Assembly: GCA_034620365.1 (NCBI GenBank) | Contig: JAQGEQ010000363.1 | Location: 930,001-994,000 of the forward strand | Direction of reading: 5' to 3' | DNA: 64,000 nucleotides | Source: Pegea sp. RAD2-039 | Lineage: Eukaryota > Chordata > Thaliacea > Salpida > Salpidae | Shown: positions 23,543-39,000 of the stretch, piece by piece | Numbering within the stretch: position 1 is the stretch's first letter | Layout: each line of letters opens with the position of its first letter | Notes under the pieces: generated by a model | What the model saw: the letters and a program-made list of their open reading frames with translations, nothing else | Databases searched by the model: none | What the model was told of the DNA's origin: nothing | Translations under genes and position numbers: made by a program

Positions 23543-23698
23543 ATGACTTTTGTGAATAATGGGAAGAAGTCAATTAAAAAAGTAAAAGATATTCCTAAAA
23601 CTATGTGTTTCAGAGATTTGTTTAACTTCTTCAGGCTTGTTAAAAAGCAAGAGTGTCTGAAAGAGATCTCATTTGATATTTTTTTGCATAAAACTTGA
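23543..23698 (+). other. small open frame of uncertain status
   Basis: An ATG-initiated 51-codon frame with less AT-rich codons than its surroundings (peptide includes KDIPKTMCFRDLFNFF and KKQECLKEISFDI). No homology is recognised, no splice signals are obvious, and the opposite strand is open across the same bases. It could be an exon, a small gene or chance. Confidence 0.15.
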
Positions 23699-23699
23699 A

Positions 23700-26600
23700 T
23701 ATACATAAAAAACCAATCTGTTGATTATAAGACAAAAATGTGCCCATTTACAGCAGGATCGAAAGTACTTAAAATATCACGAACAATAACTAGGTTATTA
23801 AAAAACCAATTTGGTTCATTTTATACTTTGATCTATAAAACCTCTTCCGCCAACTAAACTATTTCAACAAACTACTTTAACGTACTTTGAGGTAAACTTT
23901 GAGTTTCTTCCTTAATGATAGTTTCTAAGCTTCTAAACTTACAGAAGAATTTAAAAATAAGCAAGACTTTATAAATTTAATAACAGAAACAATATTTATA
24001 TAACATTAATAATACAATTATCAAGTTTTAAAGCAAGAGCATCAAAAAATTGTTCTTTTATTTTGTGATAGTAGACTTTTACATACAAATACTAAATAGT
24101 CACAAATGAAGCTATGTAGTCATTTAGGTTTTGCTTTTAACCTTTTTTTGCATCATTAGTGTAATTAGAAAGATTATTTTAGTAAAGCAATCTAACAGTT
24201 ATTAGAAAGCATAAATTTAATATGAGTAAGCTGAAATTTTTTTTATTTTTTCTAAGTAATTAAACTTTACATAAAATAGAAATTTTTATCTTTTTGTATG
24301 TGATCTACTACTTTCTAATCACCATAACATTCATCAGCAAAACAAATAAGACGTTTACCTCTTGTTTATAAGATTCTTTTCATTAATCGAAAAATTCAAA
24401 TAACAAAATTCAAATATGCATGTAAGAATATGGGTTTTAAATTAATTATTTAATTTATTAAAAATGTTTTTCAAAATATCATAAAACAAGTATATAAGAT
24501 CAGAATAACGTTGAATAAATTTATTTCTTTTACACCATTCTAAAATTAAGTAAAACGTAAATTGAAGAAAAAACATAGAATTTTGTCACAACGTTTTTCT
24601 AATATTTCCAAAACAAAACATTTGTTGTATCAAACTAGGTAAGTCTGTTCAATTTAAAACTAAATAATAATTGTCGATTTAATTTCATATCTAAACCGTG
24701 ATAATCAAAGTTTCATATCAAGCTTTATGAGTTTATCTTTCTTGAAAATTTTTAAACAATTTCATATAGTTCATGTTTTTATCAGATTTTTTAATTCAAA
24801 AACGAAAACAATTTAAAAGATTTTAAAGTGATTTAGATTTCACGTAAAGTTTTCAATTTAAGAAAGTATTTACTGTATACACCAAATTGATAAGAATGTT
24901 CAAATTGTTGAAGAAATCTTTCATTAAAAACAATTTTTTTCTCTAAAGAAGAGTTTTTGAAATATTTTTTAGTATCTTTTAAAGGCTACAAAATTTGGTT
25001 GCTAAATTTATTTACTTCGATTTGAATGAAACTCATTTTAATGAAATTCTATTTTGATTCTTTCATCTTTTATTAAATATGATTAAATTTAAAATAAATT
25101 CAGGAAATAAACTTCCAAGTAATAAGTTTATAACGTTTTTCACTTACAATGAATCTTTCAACAAATAATTATAAACTAAAATTTATAAAAATATCAATAA
25201 AAACTCAAAAGTTTAATTGACTTACAAAAGCATCTTATCAAATAACTGAACTGTAAACAAACTGTTAAGATTTTGTTGAGATCTGTGTAAGCAATGAAAA
25301 GAAAAATCATTTATTTTAAAAGTATTACAAAATGTCAATTTACTTTGGTCTAGTTTAAGAAAGATAAAAGCTTAAAACTAAAAGGAGAAGCTGTTTTGGT
25401 TTTGAAAGCTTTGAAGAAATTTTTAATGTGAATAAAGTATGATGCAAGTGGCTTTTAAGGTCAGGTCAAATATATTTTATATTATTTGATAGTTTGTGAT
25501 TAATTAAACATTTCTACTTTCATTTCCTGATGATGTCTCATATTTATTTCTCAAATGTTACCTTAAGCAAAACCTAAAACTTATGTTAAAATAATCTTTT
25601 ATTTTAAAATTCATAAGATTAAAAAATATGAAATTTATATATATACGTCAAAAGATTATATATTTCGAAATTTTTTTAAAAGATTTAAAAAGCATAAAAT
25701 AAAACAAATATAAAAAAAATCATTTGCATATAAGCCCATATTTTTTGTCAGTCATATATCAAAAAAATTAGTAAAGAACATGACTATGTAATCATGTATT
25801 CTCATGACCCTTACTAATCTTTGCATTTTTAAAAAGGAGATCTGAAATCAGGCAATGACATTAACTCATGACCTTTGTCGCTAATGTATGTACATTCGAA
25901 GCCGATTATAGATGCATTAAATCATTTGTATAAAGCATTTATTTCAGTACAATGTAATTTTACACTGCATTTTACTGTTACATAATACAAACAAGGAGGT
26001 TTTATCTCTAAAATTTGCTGACAACAATATAAGGTTTCATTTTTTAGAAATCTAATTACTTCAAATGTTTTTTTAGAACAAACTATAAGAATTAAAAACA
26101 AATTTTGTAAATTTTAAGCAAACTTTAACAAATCATAAAGATAATTTTTTTCTTAATTTGTATAAAATGTTCAAAGTAAATTTTTAACGAGCTTCTACCC
26201 CTTAATCAAAAAAGTTGGTTTACTCCACGTAACAAATTATAGATGTACCTTGCACCGTAAACTGTTCGGCTGTAAAAAAATATTTCGAGTTTGTTTTGTT
26301 GAGTTTAATTCACCAGATATAGTAAATGATAAAGCTGAGAAAAATCTCCTTTTTAACTTGAATATTTTTTATTGTTCTTATGATTATTTTCTACTTATTT
26401 TTTAGTAAAAACTAAAAACCTTATAATTAACTGTAGTGAATTATCTGAAGTATTATACAAATATTCATTGTGATTATTTCCTTTAAACACTGCAATTGAA
26501 AAAAAGTTTTTTCGAAATCGTTATATGCTTACAGTTAAACGTTCTTATCTCTTTCAAATTACCCTAAAAAGGTTTATTTTTCATTCATTATCTAATCGAA

Positions 26601-29600
26601 TTTAATTGATACTTTGGTAGTTTCAAAACATAAATCAAACTCACTCTTTGTAAATATTTTAAGAACAAATTAAATCTTATTTTCAAATACTTTTTCATAT
26701 TTGATTATGCAACTAAAAAAGCCATAAGAGTAGAAATTACTAAATTTATAACAAAAATATAAATGTTAAGTAAAATGAAAGGTGATAGGGTTTTATAGAA
26801 ATAAGTTGAGTATTTTCACTTTTGGTATACAAAAAGTTACATAGTAATGTTGAAAATCATTATAATATAAACCCTGTAAACTTTGATAAAATCAAAATTA
26901 TAAAGTATAATAATTTTATAGCTATAAAGCTAAAATATAAATAAACAAACTGTTAAAAAGATTAAATAAAGATAAATTTAAATGCAAATGAAATTAGTTT
27001 TATAAATAAAAGTTAAAAAACTCAGAATAAAATTAAAAACAATTTTTAAATGTCGAAAATAATTACATATCTACTGGATTTCAAATACACCTAAACGTTT
27101 TATCATTAATACTTAAATGGTACATCATTTTTGGTTATAATTAAACAAGAATCAAAATACGAAGGTTAACTTAAGGCATAATTTTCGACAAATTTGCAAT
27201 AAGAAACTTTTTATTTAACTAAAATATATTTGCAAAATAGTTTGATTTAAATTACTTTTTATTATTCACGAACAAATTGACCTTTGTTAAAACAGCTTCA
27301 GATTTTTATTACCCATTGAAGCAAAGAATTTTTTAATTATTTTTAAACCACATCACAGAAAACTTGTACTTCAATTAAACTGAGCAAAATTGAGCAAAAA
27401 ATAATTTCCAGCATTTAAAGAACATTTTAATTTATTTGTGAGAAAAAAATGTTTTATAAATGTTTTATATTTAACAACATTTTAAAGTTTATAATAATGA
27501 ACGATGAAGAGTAACTTGTCGGCACCAGAAGTAATTAAACAAGTGTTCAATAAAAACAAAAGTCATCACAAAATATTTTTGGTTAACTAACTAAAAAGCT
27601 AACAGATAAAAAACAAATTACTTAAAATCCCAGCAGAGGAAGAGTAGTTACCCACCAAATCTTTAACCTAATCATCAATTTGTTGAGTTCTGAAAAAAAA
27701 AAAATAAAAACTTCTATTTCTTTGAAATTTTACAAAATTATCAAATCTGCAATTGCTGTGCTTTTAATAGTTTTCGCACATTGCCTAATAAAGTTGAAAT
27801 TATCACCAAAGTTTATTTCCTTGTTTTTTATTTGCTGGTATTTATTTCTATTCAATTTATTTTCGTGGATTTAACCAGTTTTAGAAAAAGATTATATTCT
27901 CTGAAATTTTCTTGTTTCAAAAGTTACTTTAATACTATTTATTTTTAGTTTTTATCTTTACGTCTCGTAAAGTAAGCTTACAAAAAGGAATAGTCAAACA
28001 TTAAGACATTTATTAACTTGTTAAGCAGATAAAAAACCCTTAAAAAATAATTGCACAAAAGCATATTTGTTTCTGAGACAGAAACTTACAAAGCAAGAAC
28101 ATAAAGAGAACATAAACATTTTTGCACAAACCTCAAAAAATATTTGCCATTTTTTGAGTGGTTGCTATCCAATAAGTTTAGTCAGCTTAAAACAATTCCA
28201 TTTTAAATTCATTGCATCTAATGACGCTTTCTAAGAGTTATGAGTCATTTTAAAATTATAAGCTTGTTAAGTTATAAATTTTTTTTATATTAAGAGATTT
28301 ATTTAAACTAATTAATTCCTATTGTTTTTTTTTTCAGTCTTTTTCAAGTTCTGCTTTCTCACATTCAAATAATTTATTACATGCTTTTCTAATTCCTATT
28401 TTAAGAACTTTAATATTTGATGTGCATAAATAAGTTGATGAGTTGATTTTACATTTGGTTTTCCGGATTCAGTTTTATCATACTGACAGATTTGGATAGT
28501 ATTATAAGAAGTAAAGAACATGTTTTTCAAAAAAAATTGTCAGTTTTTTGTCACTGTATCATTTTAGATCTTTTTTTATTTCTATGCAGTAGGAAATCTT
28601 CTTAACATTGTGGCTTTTTAGTTTTTTAGCTTACGTCAAAGCAGTCTCAAATTAAATTAATCTTTTCAGTAGCAGTTGAACACTTCTTGCATAAAAAGTG
28701 AATAATATCATCTACACTACACTAATCTTACATGATTAAGTTCTTGTACAATTAGAATTGCTTTTTTATAATTTATTACAATCACAGCTTGAGTTACATA
28801 ATATTTAAAAGTTTGCTTTGTCACCAAGTTACATGATAGTACAACCCTTTTCACCCACAAATCTTTACATATTACCTCATTAATCTTCTAAAACTACTTA
28901 AATGTCATTTTAATTTTACAGTTCATTAATATTTTTTGCAATTTTATACAGATACTTTTAATGCTTTTTACAAACTGTTTAATAAATCACAATGATGCGC
29001 AGACTACTCAAAACATTTTGCATAGACTTAAATACATGACCAGCATTCAATACAAGCAAATTACAACAGTTGAAAGATTTTGTTAGCTTCTGAAGCCGGA
29101 AGCAAGGAGGTCGACAATAGAAAATTTGGTGCAATACACATTATCTATTGTAAACTAAATTACAATGGTATATAGTTCGTGCATATTATTTTAAGTTGGT
29201 AAAGATTTAAGCTACTAAACATTTAAGCTAATTTCTTTTGACCCTTTTAAACTACATTGATAATATTCATTTATTTTTATTTATTTATTTCAAATAATAA
29301 AATGAAAGCTTTTCTGTTTACAAGCAAATAATTTTTAAAGATTAAAGCTTGATGCACGTTACTTTTAATTCAAATAAGTTTTAATTGTAAAAATAATTTT
29401 TAAAAATCAGTTCCTATAGTTTTACTGTTTTATAAATAAAACTCATCATTTTTGATAAATATCAAAAATTTAAGCTGGGTGTTTCTATTTGAAAAAAGTA
29501 AAATTTGTTAAGTAAAAATCGTTTCTAAATAATTTTTCAAGATAAAAAATTAACCAAAAGCTCTGACAGATGTTATAATAAAACTGGATCTTTGTACTTT

Positions 29601-32600
29601 AAATGTAATTCTTAGGTTCACTTTTACAACGAGTTCAACAAGCTAAAATGTAAACATTGTAAGTAAGCTCAAACACGATTTCATTAAAGTTTTAAGGTAT
29701 TGATTATTCCAAATCTCGACAAAAAGTATACAAAGATGTGCTGAAGTTTTATGAAAAGAGTTTTAGTGTGAAAAAAATTCTTTAAAACTGTCAAAAAACA
29801 TTCTTAAACCGGTAACTCTCAACAGTTAATCTTTTAATGTTGTTATAAAATGAACCATTATTGTACAAAAAGTTAAAAACCTTTATAAAAAAGTGTTCAG
29901 TTTGTTTTTTGTCAGTTTTTTTATCATTTTAAAAACTCTTTTTTAAGCTATTATAACTAAGTAAGCTTACCAAATGAATGCTGCAAAAACTTGATACCAT
30001 TAAGCAGCCTAAAATAAGCTTTAGTTTAAATAACCGCAAAAAGCAGCTTGTTGACAGTCCGCCAAGAGCTCTATAAGTTTATTATGATCTATAGCAGGTC
30101 TTAAAAATAGCCAACTTTAAACTACTGGCTCTATAAAAATTATTTGACAAAATAATTTATTTTGCTATATTTGCAAATGCCTGAATTCTTCTTGCTTGTC
30201 TCTCTTATTCAACAATGTATTTATCTATGCTTATAAAAAGTTTATTATTTTATACAAAAATTGGTTCAAAACACCCTGAAGGTTTTAAGTATTTACTTGT
30301 AATCATTAATAAATCAAAATAAGATATAGTTTTGACTTACATCAATTGATTTGAAAGATTATAAAATATTTGAAGAGAATGGTATGTTTTCGATGAAGAT
30401 AAAGTGAAACATGATCTTGTATTTGTAACTAATATTCTAAAATGTAAGAAATACAAAAAATGTTTTCATAAAATGCTGAGAATGCTGATACAGTAAGCAC
30501 AAGCTAAGTATTTAATAACAAAACTCTTTTACAATACTCAAAGCTGATAGAGTGATAAACATGAACAGATTTAATTAAAGTTAACTGAGATTTTAAATGT
30601 AATTTAATAAAACTACTTTGAAACATTTTCAATTCAAGATTTGCTTTTCTTTATAATTTTTACTGTTATTTGTCAAAATTCGTTCTATCTACTGTTAAAA
30701 GCTTCTTTTATAATTTATCAAGTTGAAAAAGCAATAAGTTAACTAAAATTAATTCAAAAAAACTGTTTTTTTTATTTACATTTAATCTTCTAGAAGAGGA
30801 ATAAATTGTGAAAAAGTCATCTTCGACATTTTGTCAATGCCAGGGGCATTTTTTGGGCATTCATACAAGCGATCACTTTAAAAGCAAAGTTTTATGTTAT
30901 TCATTAACCACTTTATTCAAAACTTAGGCTTTTAATCTCATCAATTTTTAGTTGGTTACTAAATGATTAAGTTTTTTTAATCAGATAAATTTAAGTTTAG
31001 TTTATTTACCTAAAATCTGATACCTATAAACTATTGTTTAATTAAACTTCGATATAATTGCAATCTCGTTTTTGTTGTCGTATTGGCTTAAAGTTAAACC
31101 TAATGTGCACAGAGTCTAAGATAAAATGATTGCAAACGAGTTTCTTTCTGTAAGTGTTTTGTCTATTTGATAGTCCAACTAAACAAATAAACATTTAATT
31201 CCATTTTGATTTATTTATTTTTAGTTTAGTTTATTTTATCAACTCAAACACAAAATCAGTTTTCAATCATCGTTTATTTATTCAACAAACATTAAAAGGC
31301 ATTTTACAAGTTCTGTTTTGAAGACCATAATTTAAATTAATTCAGAAACTCTGCTTTGACAGCTTACTTAAAAATGTAGCAATCTTACTTTTCGTTTTTA
31401 ATAATAAGAAATTAATTAAATGACTGATAAGGTGTTAAGTTGCTTACCGGTAGACAGACTAACTATAAAATTGTTACTTATGAAATAATTGTTTAAATTT
31501 TCATGAACTTATTTGTGATTTTGTTGTGCATTTGCTTTGTACATTCAATCTATATCTTCATTTTATCATTCTCTATTATTTTTTTGACTATGATTTTATT
31601 TACAATTTTGGACAGACTTATGAAAAATTTTAACAATTGAAAAAACTGTTACTTGTTTTTTATCAAGTAATCACTTACAGTCGAACAAAATCATGATTTC
31701 AAAAGAAAAAGTAAATTAAAAGTTTATTTTCAGAATCAAATAGAGCTTACTGCGATTGTTTTATCCTATCTCTATCGAATCGATCGACCATTCTGATCAG
31801 GAAACCAGGTGATTCAAGTCTCCTAAAACTCCAATGAGTTTTTTTTTATAAATAATATGTAGTAGAAGCAACCTGTATCTATGATACAATTAATTTGTAT
31901 GCTTAGATTTATATTATAATAAATTATAACAATTTTTGATGATTTTAAACTAATTAACTGACAGGACAATAAAATAACAGATATCAGAGCTTGCAATATC
32001 TTCTTTCATTCTATAAAATAATTGAAGCTTACCTTTAAGTGAAAACTGATGATCACACACTTTATACTTTTAATAAAGTAGAAATAAGCACTAAGCAAGT
32101 AGATAACAAGAGGAAGAGGTAGTTAGCATTTCCACTATTTAGAAATATATTTAGTCAAACTATAAGAAGATGAATATAAAGAAAATAACTGATAAACTAC
32201 AATAGCAATAATATTAATTTATGACTGATTTGATACAAAAGTGAACATTTTACAAACTTATATTCAAGGCAACTAAATAATTTTTATTTAGTTTGAGGAG
32301 AATCCCTACCGCCTACATTTTGTGACGTATTTTTTAACGCTTGCTGATTTCATTCTAATTTGATACTTTTTCAAACTTACTGTAGGTTGATCTGTATGTC
32401 AACCTAATTGAAAAAAAAACTTTAGCTTACTTTTAAAACATGCATACTTTGAATTTCTTAACGATGTATATTTACTTAAAGAATCAATTCATGCATAAAT
32501 CAAATGTGTGGCTTCAGAGTTCAATGATACCTGGAGTTAGTAGTGATAAACTTATTGGTTGAGCTATAGAGCAAAATATCTTAAAACTAAGCAACCAGCA

Positions 32601-32776
32601 GTTTCGTACATTTTCACAATTACTTTTAAAACAGCCTAAGCATAAAGAAAAATGAATAATTGGTTACACAGAGCGAATATTTTGAACATTTTTTAGAAGT
32701 TAACAATTTACGTTTCATTTGAAGAAAGCCAAAATTACTTGAAGATAAAAAGATCCTACCGCTAACAGCAAAATTA
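23700..32776. other. gene-poor AT-rich tract
   Basis: About 9 kb with no supported gene, RNA gene or recognised transposon on either strand. Open frames are short and biased to Phe, Lys, Ile and Asn, as expected by chance at this composition. Minor less-AT patches (near 29090 and 31740-31830) show no domain or repeat match. Confidence 0.5.
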
Positions 32777-32953
32777 CTTGTAAATGTCGAACAAGGCAAA
32801 CAGGACATCTCTAATAGCTTGGGGCGTTTTCCTGTGTACAATACATACTCCAAAATATGTTGTATCAAGTTTTACTGCTGCAGAAGCATCATGGCCTCTT
32901 TTTTCATGCGCATAGCCTGTATAGATTGTATGTGCTTGTTCGAGCACGCGTTT
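32777..32953 (-). other. exon-like coding island, unassigned
   Basis: A 59-codon open stretch on the minus strand whose composition is very unlike the surrounding noise. It reads through HTIYTGYAHEKRGHDA (residues 8-23) to TPQAIRDVLFALFDIYK (43-59). It ends at a GTAATT that would serve as a 5' splice site with two bases of the last codon on the exon. A candidate acceptor (CTATACAG) lies inside the stretch, near residue 13. I do not recognise the family. An overlapping frame is also protein-like over part of the region, so the reading frame is not certain. It may be one exon of a gene with distant partners, or a relic of a captured gene. No neighbouring exon could be joined in phase with confidence. 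Confidence 0.3.
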
Positions 32954-33089
32954 TTACTTCTCTCTTTTTTATCTCATTAAGAGTATTAGTGTTGCGAACT
33001 CAGCTGAACTCTTTTTTTACTTTTAGAATTCTTTTTTTACTAGCCTACATCAATCGCCAGGCAGTTTCTTTCTTGTCAACTCAGTAAGA

Positions 33090-36000
33090 TTATAGTACAA
33101 GCACCATATGAGGTTTGTAGATTTTAGTTTCTATACAGCTTTATAATTTTGCATAGAATATTATTTTGTCCTCCATTTTGCTTAAAAGTACGGCAAAAAC
33201 TTGGAACTTTTGTTAATTAATTACATTTTAGTTTAGATTTCAATTTTGTTTTAAATTTGTCTTGCTAAAACTAGAATATGATGAAGTTTTTAAGTAAGGT
33301 TACTATTATATTCAATCACTCAGAAGTTGAACTAAATGTATAAAAGGAAGCAGCTTTTGATATTTGTTTGAGGTTAATTTGTTAAGTTACATCATACTTA
33401 ACAATTTTAAACTGTCTTAAAAGCTATCTTTAATAGACCAATGTATATGCTGACAAAATAACTTGCTTAAAATTCCCATTTAAACATATTAAAGATGATT
33501 GGAATGAGTTTGAAGATATGGTAAAATTGTAAAACTTACTTTTTGATATTGACTAAAAATTGAAATGAAACTAAGAAGCCGTGTAATATGTATTCTTGAT
33601 TAAAAAAATATCAGTTTACTTTTTAACCACTAAAAGTTTTAACAGATTAACTAATATGTAACGAATTGAATCATCAGAACACCTAAAAGTTTGCTTGGCT
33701 ATAGCAGCAGCTTATTATATCACAAGTTTTGACTGATAAATTTATTTTGTTTGTAGGTTTTTAGATCTATTGGGTATATTTTATTGCTTTTAGGCATGTT
33801 ATACTTGGATTTTTAGTTTATTTTTATCAATAAACATTCTATAAATCTAATTAAAAATTTCTTTAAAATTCTTTTTGCTAAAGAGATTTATGTTATTAAT
33901 AATTTATAATAAGTTTTTACACTTACTAAATTATACAGTTATCTTTTAACGTTCGATATTTACTCTAAATTTTATAAAAATTGTTTTCTAAATCTTAACA
34001 AAATGTTAGGAAAAGGCATTTATAGCAAACATAAATTTTTGTAGAAAATATTTTAATTGTTTGTATATTATGAAAGTTTTTTTATAGTTCATAAATCAAC
34101 TATTGTAGAAAGTTGATTTAAAATGTTTTATATATTTTTGCCAATCAAGTAACTATTGCAATCATTTCATAACAAAAGAAATTTCTCTACCGGGGAAGTC
34201 AAGAAATACTTTGAACATATATATTTAAAAGTAGTCTAATAATTTTGATAATGTTATCGATATCGACTATTTAATTGATGTTGACTAATTATGCTGATGG
34301 CTTGATAATTGATATCTTATTGTCTTTATTTTTCTTTTGTTAATTAATCTTTGAATATTGAATTTAACTATTTCTATTGTTGTCTAAGTTGAAATTGCTA
34401 TTCAAGTTCTACTTACCTAATTTGTTTAATGGATGTATAATTGAGATACAATTATTCTCTATTATATTAGACTCACACAATAAACTATTACAAATTTCCT
34501 TTTTGCAAAACATATTTGCAATTTTGTCTAGTAATGCTATCTTTAAACATGAATAGTAAACTTTTAATTATAAATTTGTTGAGTAGATAAATTGATTGAA
34601 AAAACTCATTAACAATCTGAATAATTTTAAATAAAAGGTAATTTTGTTAAAATATTAAAAGAGTCACTTTGGTAGTATATAATTTATGACAAAACCTTAA
34701 AGAACCAAAACTGTATCCACAACTATCCTTTAACTGACTGTCTAAGCCTGTCTGTAAGCTGCTGGCATTTTGAAATCAATCATAACTTTTACTCTACTGC
34801 TGGTAAAATAAATACTGCTTTAATCTATCTACAAAACAACTGACTTGAAATTCTAACTCGTATTTTTACAACTCACAATCAACACAAGTATTTCCTTTTC
34901 TCTTAATTGATTTGATAGGACCATGTTACTTCATTAAAGACAAAGCTTTTTAGAATTATATTGTTTTAAGTATACTGTAAACATTTGTAATAACTGACAA
35001 GTTAGCTTGTTAAATTTAAACGCTAAACTGAATAACGAAACACTAATAAATTATTTTAGTATAAATTATAAATTAGAATTTTAAATCAGTTAGTTTTCTG
35101 TAAAGAAGATATTTTTGTTTTTTAAATACTTTGTTTTATATTTAGTTTGTCAATTTATTCTAGACATGAAAACTTGTTGTTTTTATAAAATATGATAACA
35201 AACTTTTTTTAAATCTTTATTTGTATGAATTTTTCAGTCTTGTGATTTTTATGAAACAAAATTCATCTTCTTTTATTCATTGGCACATAGAAATCCATTG
35301 TGTCGCTGTAAAGATTCATTTTAAGCTTGAAATCAATTTTGGGTTTTAAATAAATATGCTAAAGTGCTTTATGTCAATATTTAATTATAAAATAAAATGT
35401 AAATAATTCTACAAGACCGGAATCTCTTAAAACCGTCAGAATCTGGAAAACATTTTTTATTTTTAGTTTTTTTTTTAATTATTACATTTTTGCTGGCATA
35501 TTTATGATGCAACTTTTTATAGCTTACAACTAATTCTCAGTATTTGAAGATAAATATAAATAAATTTAAAGTTATCAGCCAGTTGATTGAGTAAAACAAT
35601 TAACCACCATAGTGTTTTCATTAATGTCATTCACTCTTCAAACTTGTGACTTTCAAATTGAACTCAGATATAACTTTACAGAGTTATATTTTGATAAATT
35701 CAAAAATTTACATAAAAAACTTTCAAACTAAAAATGAGAGAATCTGAAAGCTTTTGAATGTAAAAAGGTAATCACATTGAGTTGTAGTAATTTGTGGTTA
35801 GTTTTGTAGACCTTTATATCTTCGCTTAAAATTCACGCTTACTTCTGACTCCAGTTTTTCTTTACATCTCAAGTTTTGTGGTTTTAAACTTATTTTTTTG
35901 AAATACTTAACACTTTCTTAACTTATATGCTTCTTTTCTGATTTAAGAACAATTTAATTAACGATAAGTTGTTATTTAACTTTAAAGTTAATTTAAAATC

Positions 36001-39000
36001 AGCTTAAAATAAGCTTTATCTTTTCGAATTGTTTATGTATTTTCAATAAAATACTTTTATAAAAATACCTCGTGTCAAATTAGATTTATCTTAATATTTC
36101 ATAAGATTTCTAAATCATTATTTAAAACTAATTTCAGTTGTAAAATTATAAACATACCTCATACTTTTTAATTAAATTGATTGATTGTGTTAGGCCCCGT
36201 TGGTTATGAATGACTATTTGTTATATATTAAATGTAAGAGATGTTTATAAAACTTTTCTTTTAGTTTTCAATGAACAATATTATGAAAAATAACATCTGA
36301 TTTTTATGGAAGGTATACTGTTAAGTCTATAAATAGTTTACACCTAAATTTGTTTTATTGATTTATAGAGTTGTATGACCTTAATAATATTTTCTTTGAT
36401 TTTATTTACGCTTCAAATCATTTATGACATATGGTAGTTATATTATTGCGACTACAATTTGTTTACTTTCTATATTTTTTTTTCAATTAATCAAATGATG
36501 ATAAAACTATTCAAGATATTATTTTGTAACTTAAACATTGTTGCGAAAATGAATAAGCAAATATAAAGCTTTATTCGCTTAATGGTTGCTTTATTTTGAT
36601 AATTGTCTTAAGAATGAAACCTTCAGAAGATAGAGTCTGACTTTAAATACTCAAAAATAAGTTAATTTGTAAGTTTTAATTCATTTTTTGTGTTTGTCAC
36701 ATTTTTGATTCGATAATTTCTATTTGTTTATTTTGAAGTGGTTTTAGTTTAAAGTTCAACAGATAATGCTCAATACCAAAAAGTGTGTTTATAGGTTAAA
36801 TAAAGTCTTGAAAATAGTTGTACAAACAACAAAGTTTTTACTAATTACTAATAGTCAAGTGTCAGCTGTTGTTTGTTTGCTAAAATATTATGCAAGCTTC
36901 GATTATGGTTCAAATGATGGAAAATAGTAAGTAAAAGATGTCTTTCAAAAAAATCTTATTAATTTAAACAATCATTACTGATATTTCACAATTTAAGCAA
37001 TCAGAATCCTTGAACTATTCAATAAACTCTTGCTAAAATAAAAAGTAAAACCAAAACTTTGTATATAACCCAATTTGTAATACATTTAATCATTAGTTAC
37101 TTCCAAAACAACTCATCAAATACACCCTTTTTCTTTTTTATTATAGGAGAAAAATTGTTTTGGCATCAATGAATTGGCTTTAGATTGTTTGTTCACTTGA
37201 AATTCCAAAACTATAAGAAGCTACAGTGGTCTCTTTTAAGAACTTTATTTAGCATGACAAAAGTAGCTTGTACCTATAAGAGCTCAACCATTTTTTCTAG
37301 TATCACAATCATTAAATTTTACAGTGATGAGAGATGCCACGAGAACCTCTGAACAGACTAACGTAAATACGAAGCAATTAGTTAAGAATTTCAACAAAAC
37401 TGAAATGACGCAGCTATAGCAGAAAAAAAAGTTTTTTCTTAGTGGTAATTTAGTGTTGTTGCAGGTTAGAACATTTAATAGAAAATTTAAGGGTGTATAA
37501 GAGCTTTCAATCTTAACTTTTGGCATTTGAAAAGAAAATGCTGAGGAGGAACAACAACTTTTTTTATTTTTATAAAGTTTTTAAAAAGTATTATGTATTT
37601 TTTTCAAAGAAAGTCTTATTTTCGATGAGCATTATTACCAATATCTCGTTAAAGGTTAATAATATTTCAGTTTTAATTAAATAGAAATATAAACAATTAT
37701 GTACTAAGATACAAAATGTTTTAGTTTTTTTCAAGTTTGAAAATAAATATTAAAAACTGAAATAACTATACCAAAGTACACTAATTGTTATTAAGAGCTT
37801 AAACATTTTCCGGTTTCATGACTTTAAAACATTTTCATTTTAATGCCAAGCAAATTAAAATTTGATAAGTTGAGTATCAGGTTCAAATGTTTTTTTAGTT
37901 TGTTTATATTGTAATTTTTCTGTAATATTTTTGTGTTTTGTTCAAATACTAATGTTAAACATATTTGATTAGAAATATTAAGAAGTTAGTAAATTTACGA
38001 AAAGCTTTTAATTTTAAAAAACTTGCAGTTTGTAAATATTTAAATCCTGTGTTAGGACTAATTTATATTTGAGCTTACTTTACCAAATCCAGTATAATCC
38101 ATAATGTTTCAAGGTTTTAACAATGATCATCTGCTATTTTTTTAACATTTTGTTCGTTTCGCTCTATTTAGAAAATATATTTTTATTTTAGATGCTAAAT
38201 TATATATAGAAATAAGTTGAAGCTTTAAAATCTGTAGAAGATATTATATTTTATGAAATATAATTGTTGTTTCAATTTATTAAAGTGCCAATCAAAGTAA
38301 TGAATATTTTTCTACAAATAAAAAGCATATATTTGAGCATGTAATTACTAAACAATTTTAATATCTAATTTCTTACTTTTTGAAAATCAAAATAATTACT
38401 TAATCTGGTTTTCAGCCTGTGTAAGAAAGCCTTCAAAGCTTTGTTCTTATCAAGTTGTAAGTGAATCTAAGCCTTAACTCTTTGGAATAGTATCAAAATC
38501 GAATTAAGTTTTTCGTTGAGTTAAATCTAGCTTTTTTGAGTCAATTTATTAGTGTAATTTAATGGCATTTAATGTTTATTTCAGAAATTTTGCTTTGATA
38601 ATTCTTTAAATGCTTTAAAGAGATAAATTTAATTTGCTTAGCTTTCTTTCAATTTAATAATAAGTACTTTGGCATAATTTACTTAAGTTAGAATTTGTTG
38701 GTAGTCTAATAAAACTTTTATGAATTTTTTGCTACTTGAAATCAACGATTTTTGCTCTATAATTAATCATAAGTGCTTTTTGAGACAACTTAAAATACCT
38801 TTGTTTCTTTTTGATTCTTGAAGCAGCTTGACTGCTTTTATAACAATCTAAAATTAAACAAGTAAACTACCCAAAATAACTGAACAGTTTACAATCAAGC
38901 GTTAACACATTTTTTGATGAGATGGAATAAGACTTTGCTTCAATATCATAAAAGTTGTTATAATAATTTAACTTCTAAAAAATTCTGTTTCACAATCTCC

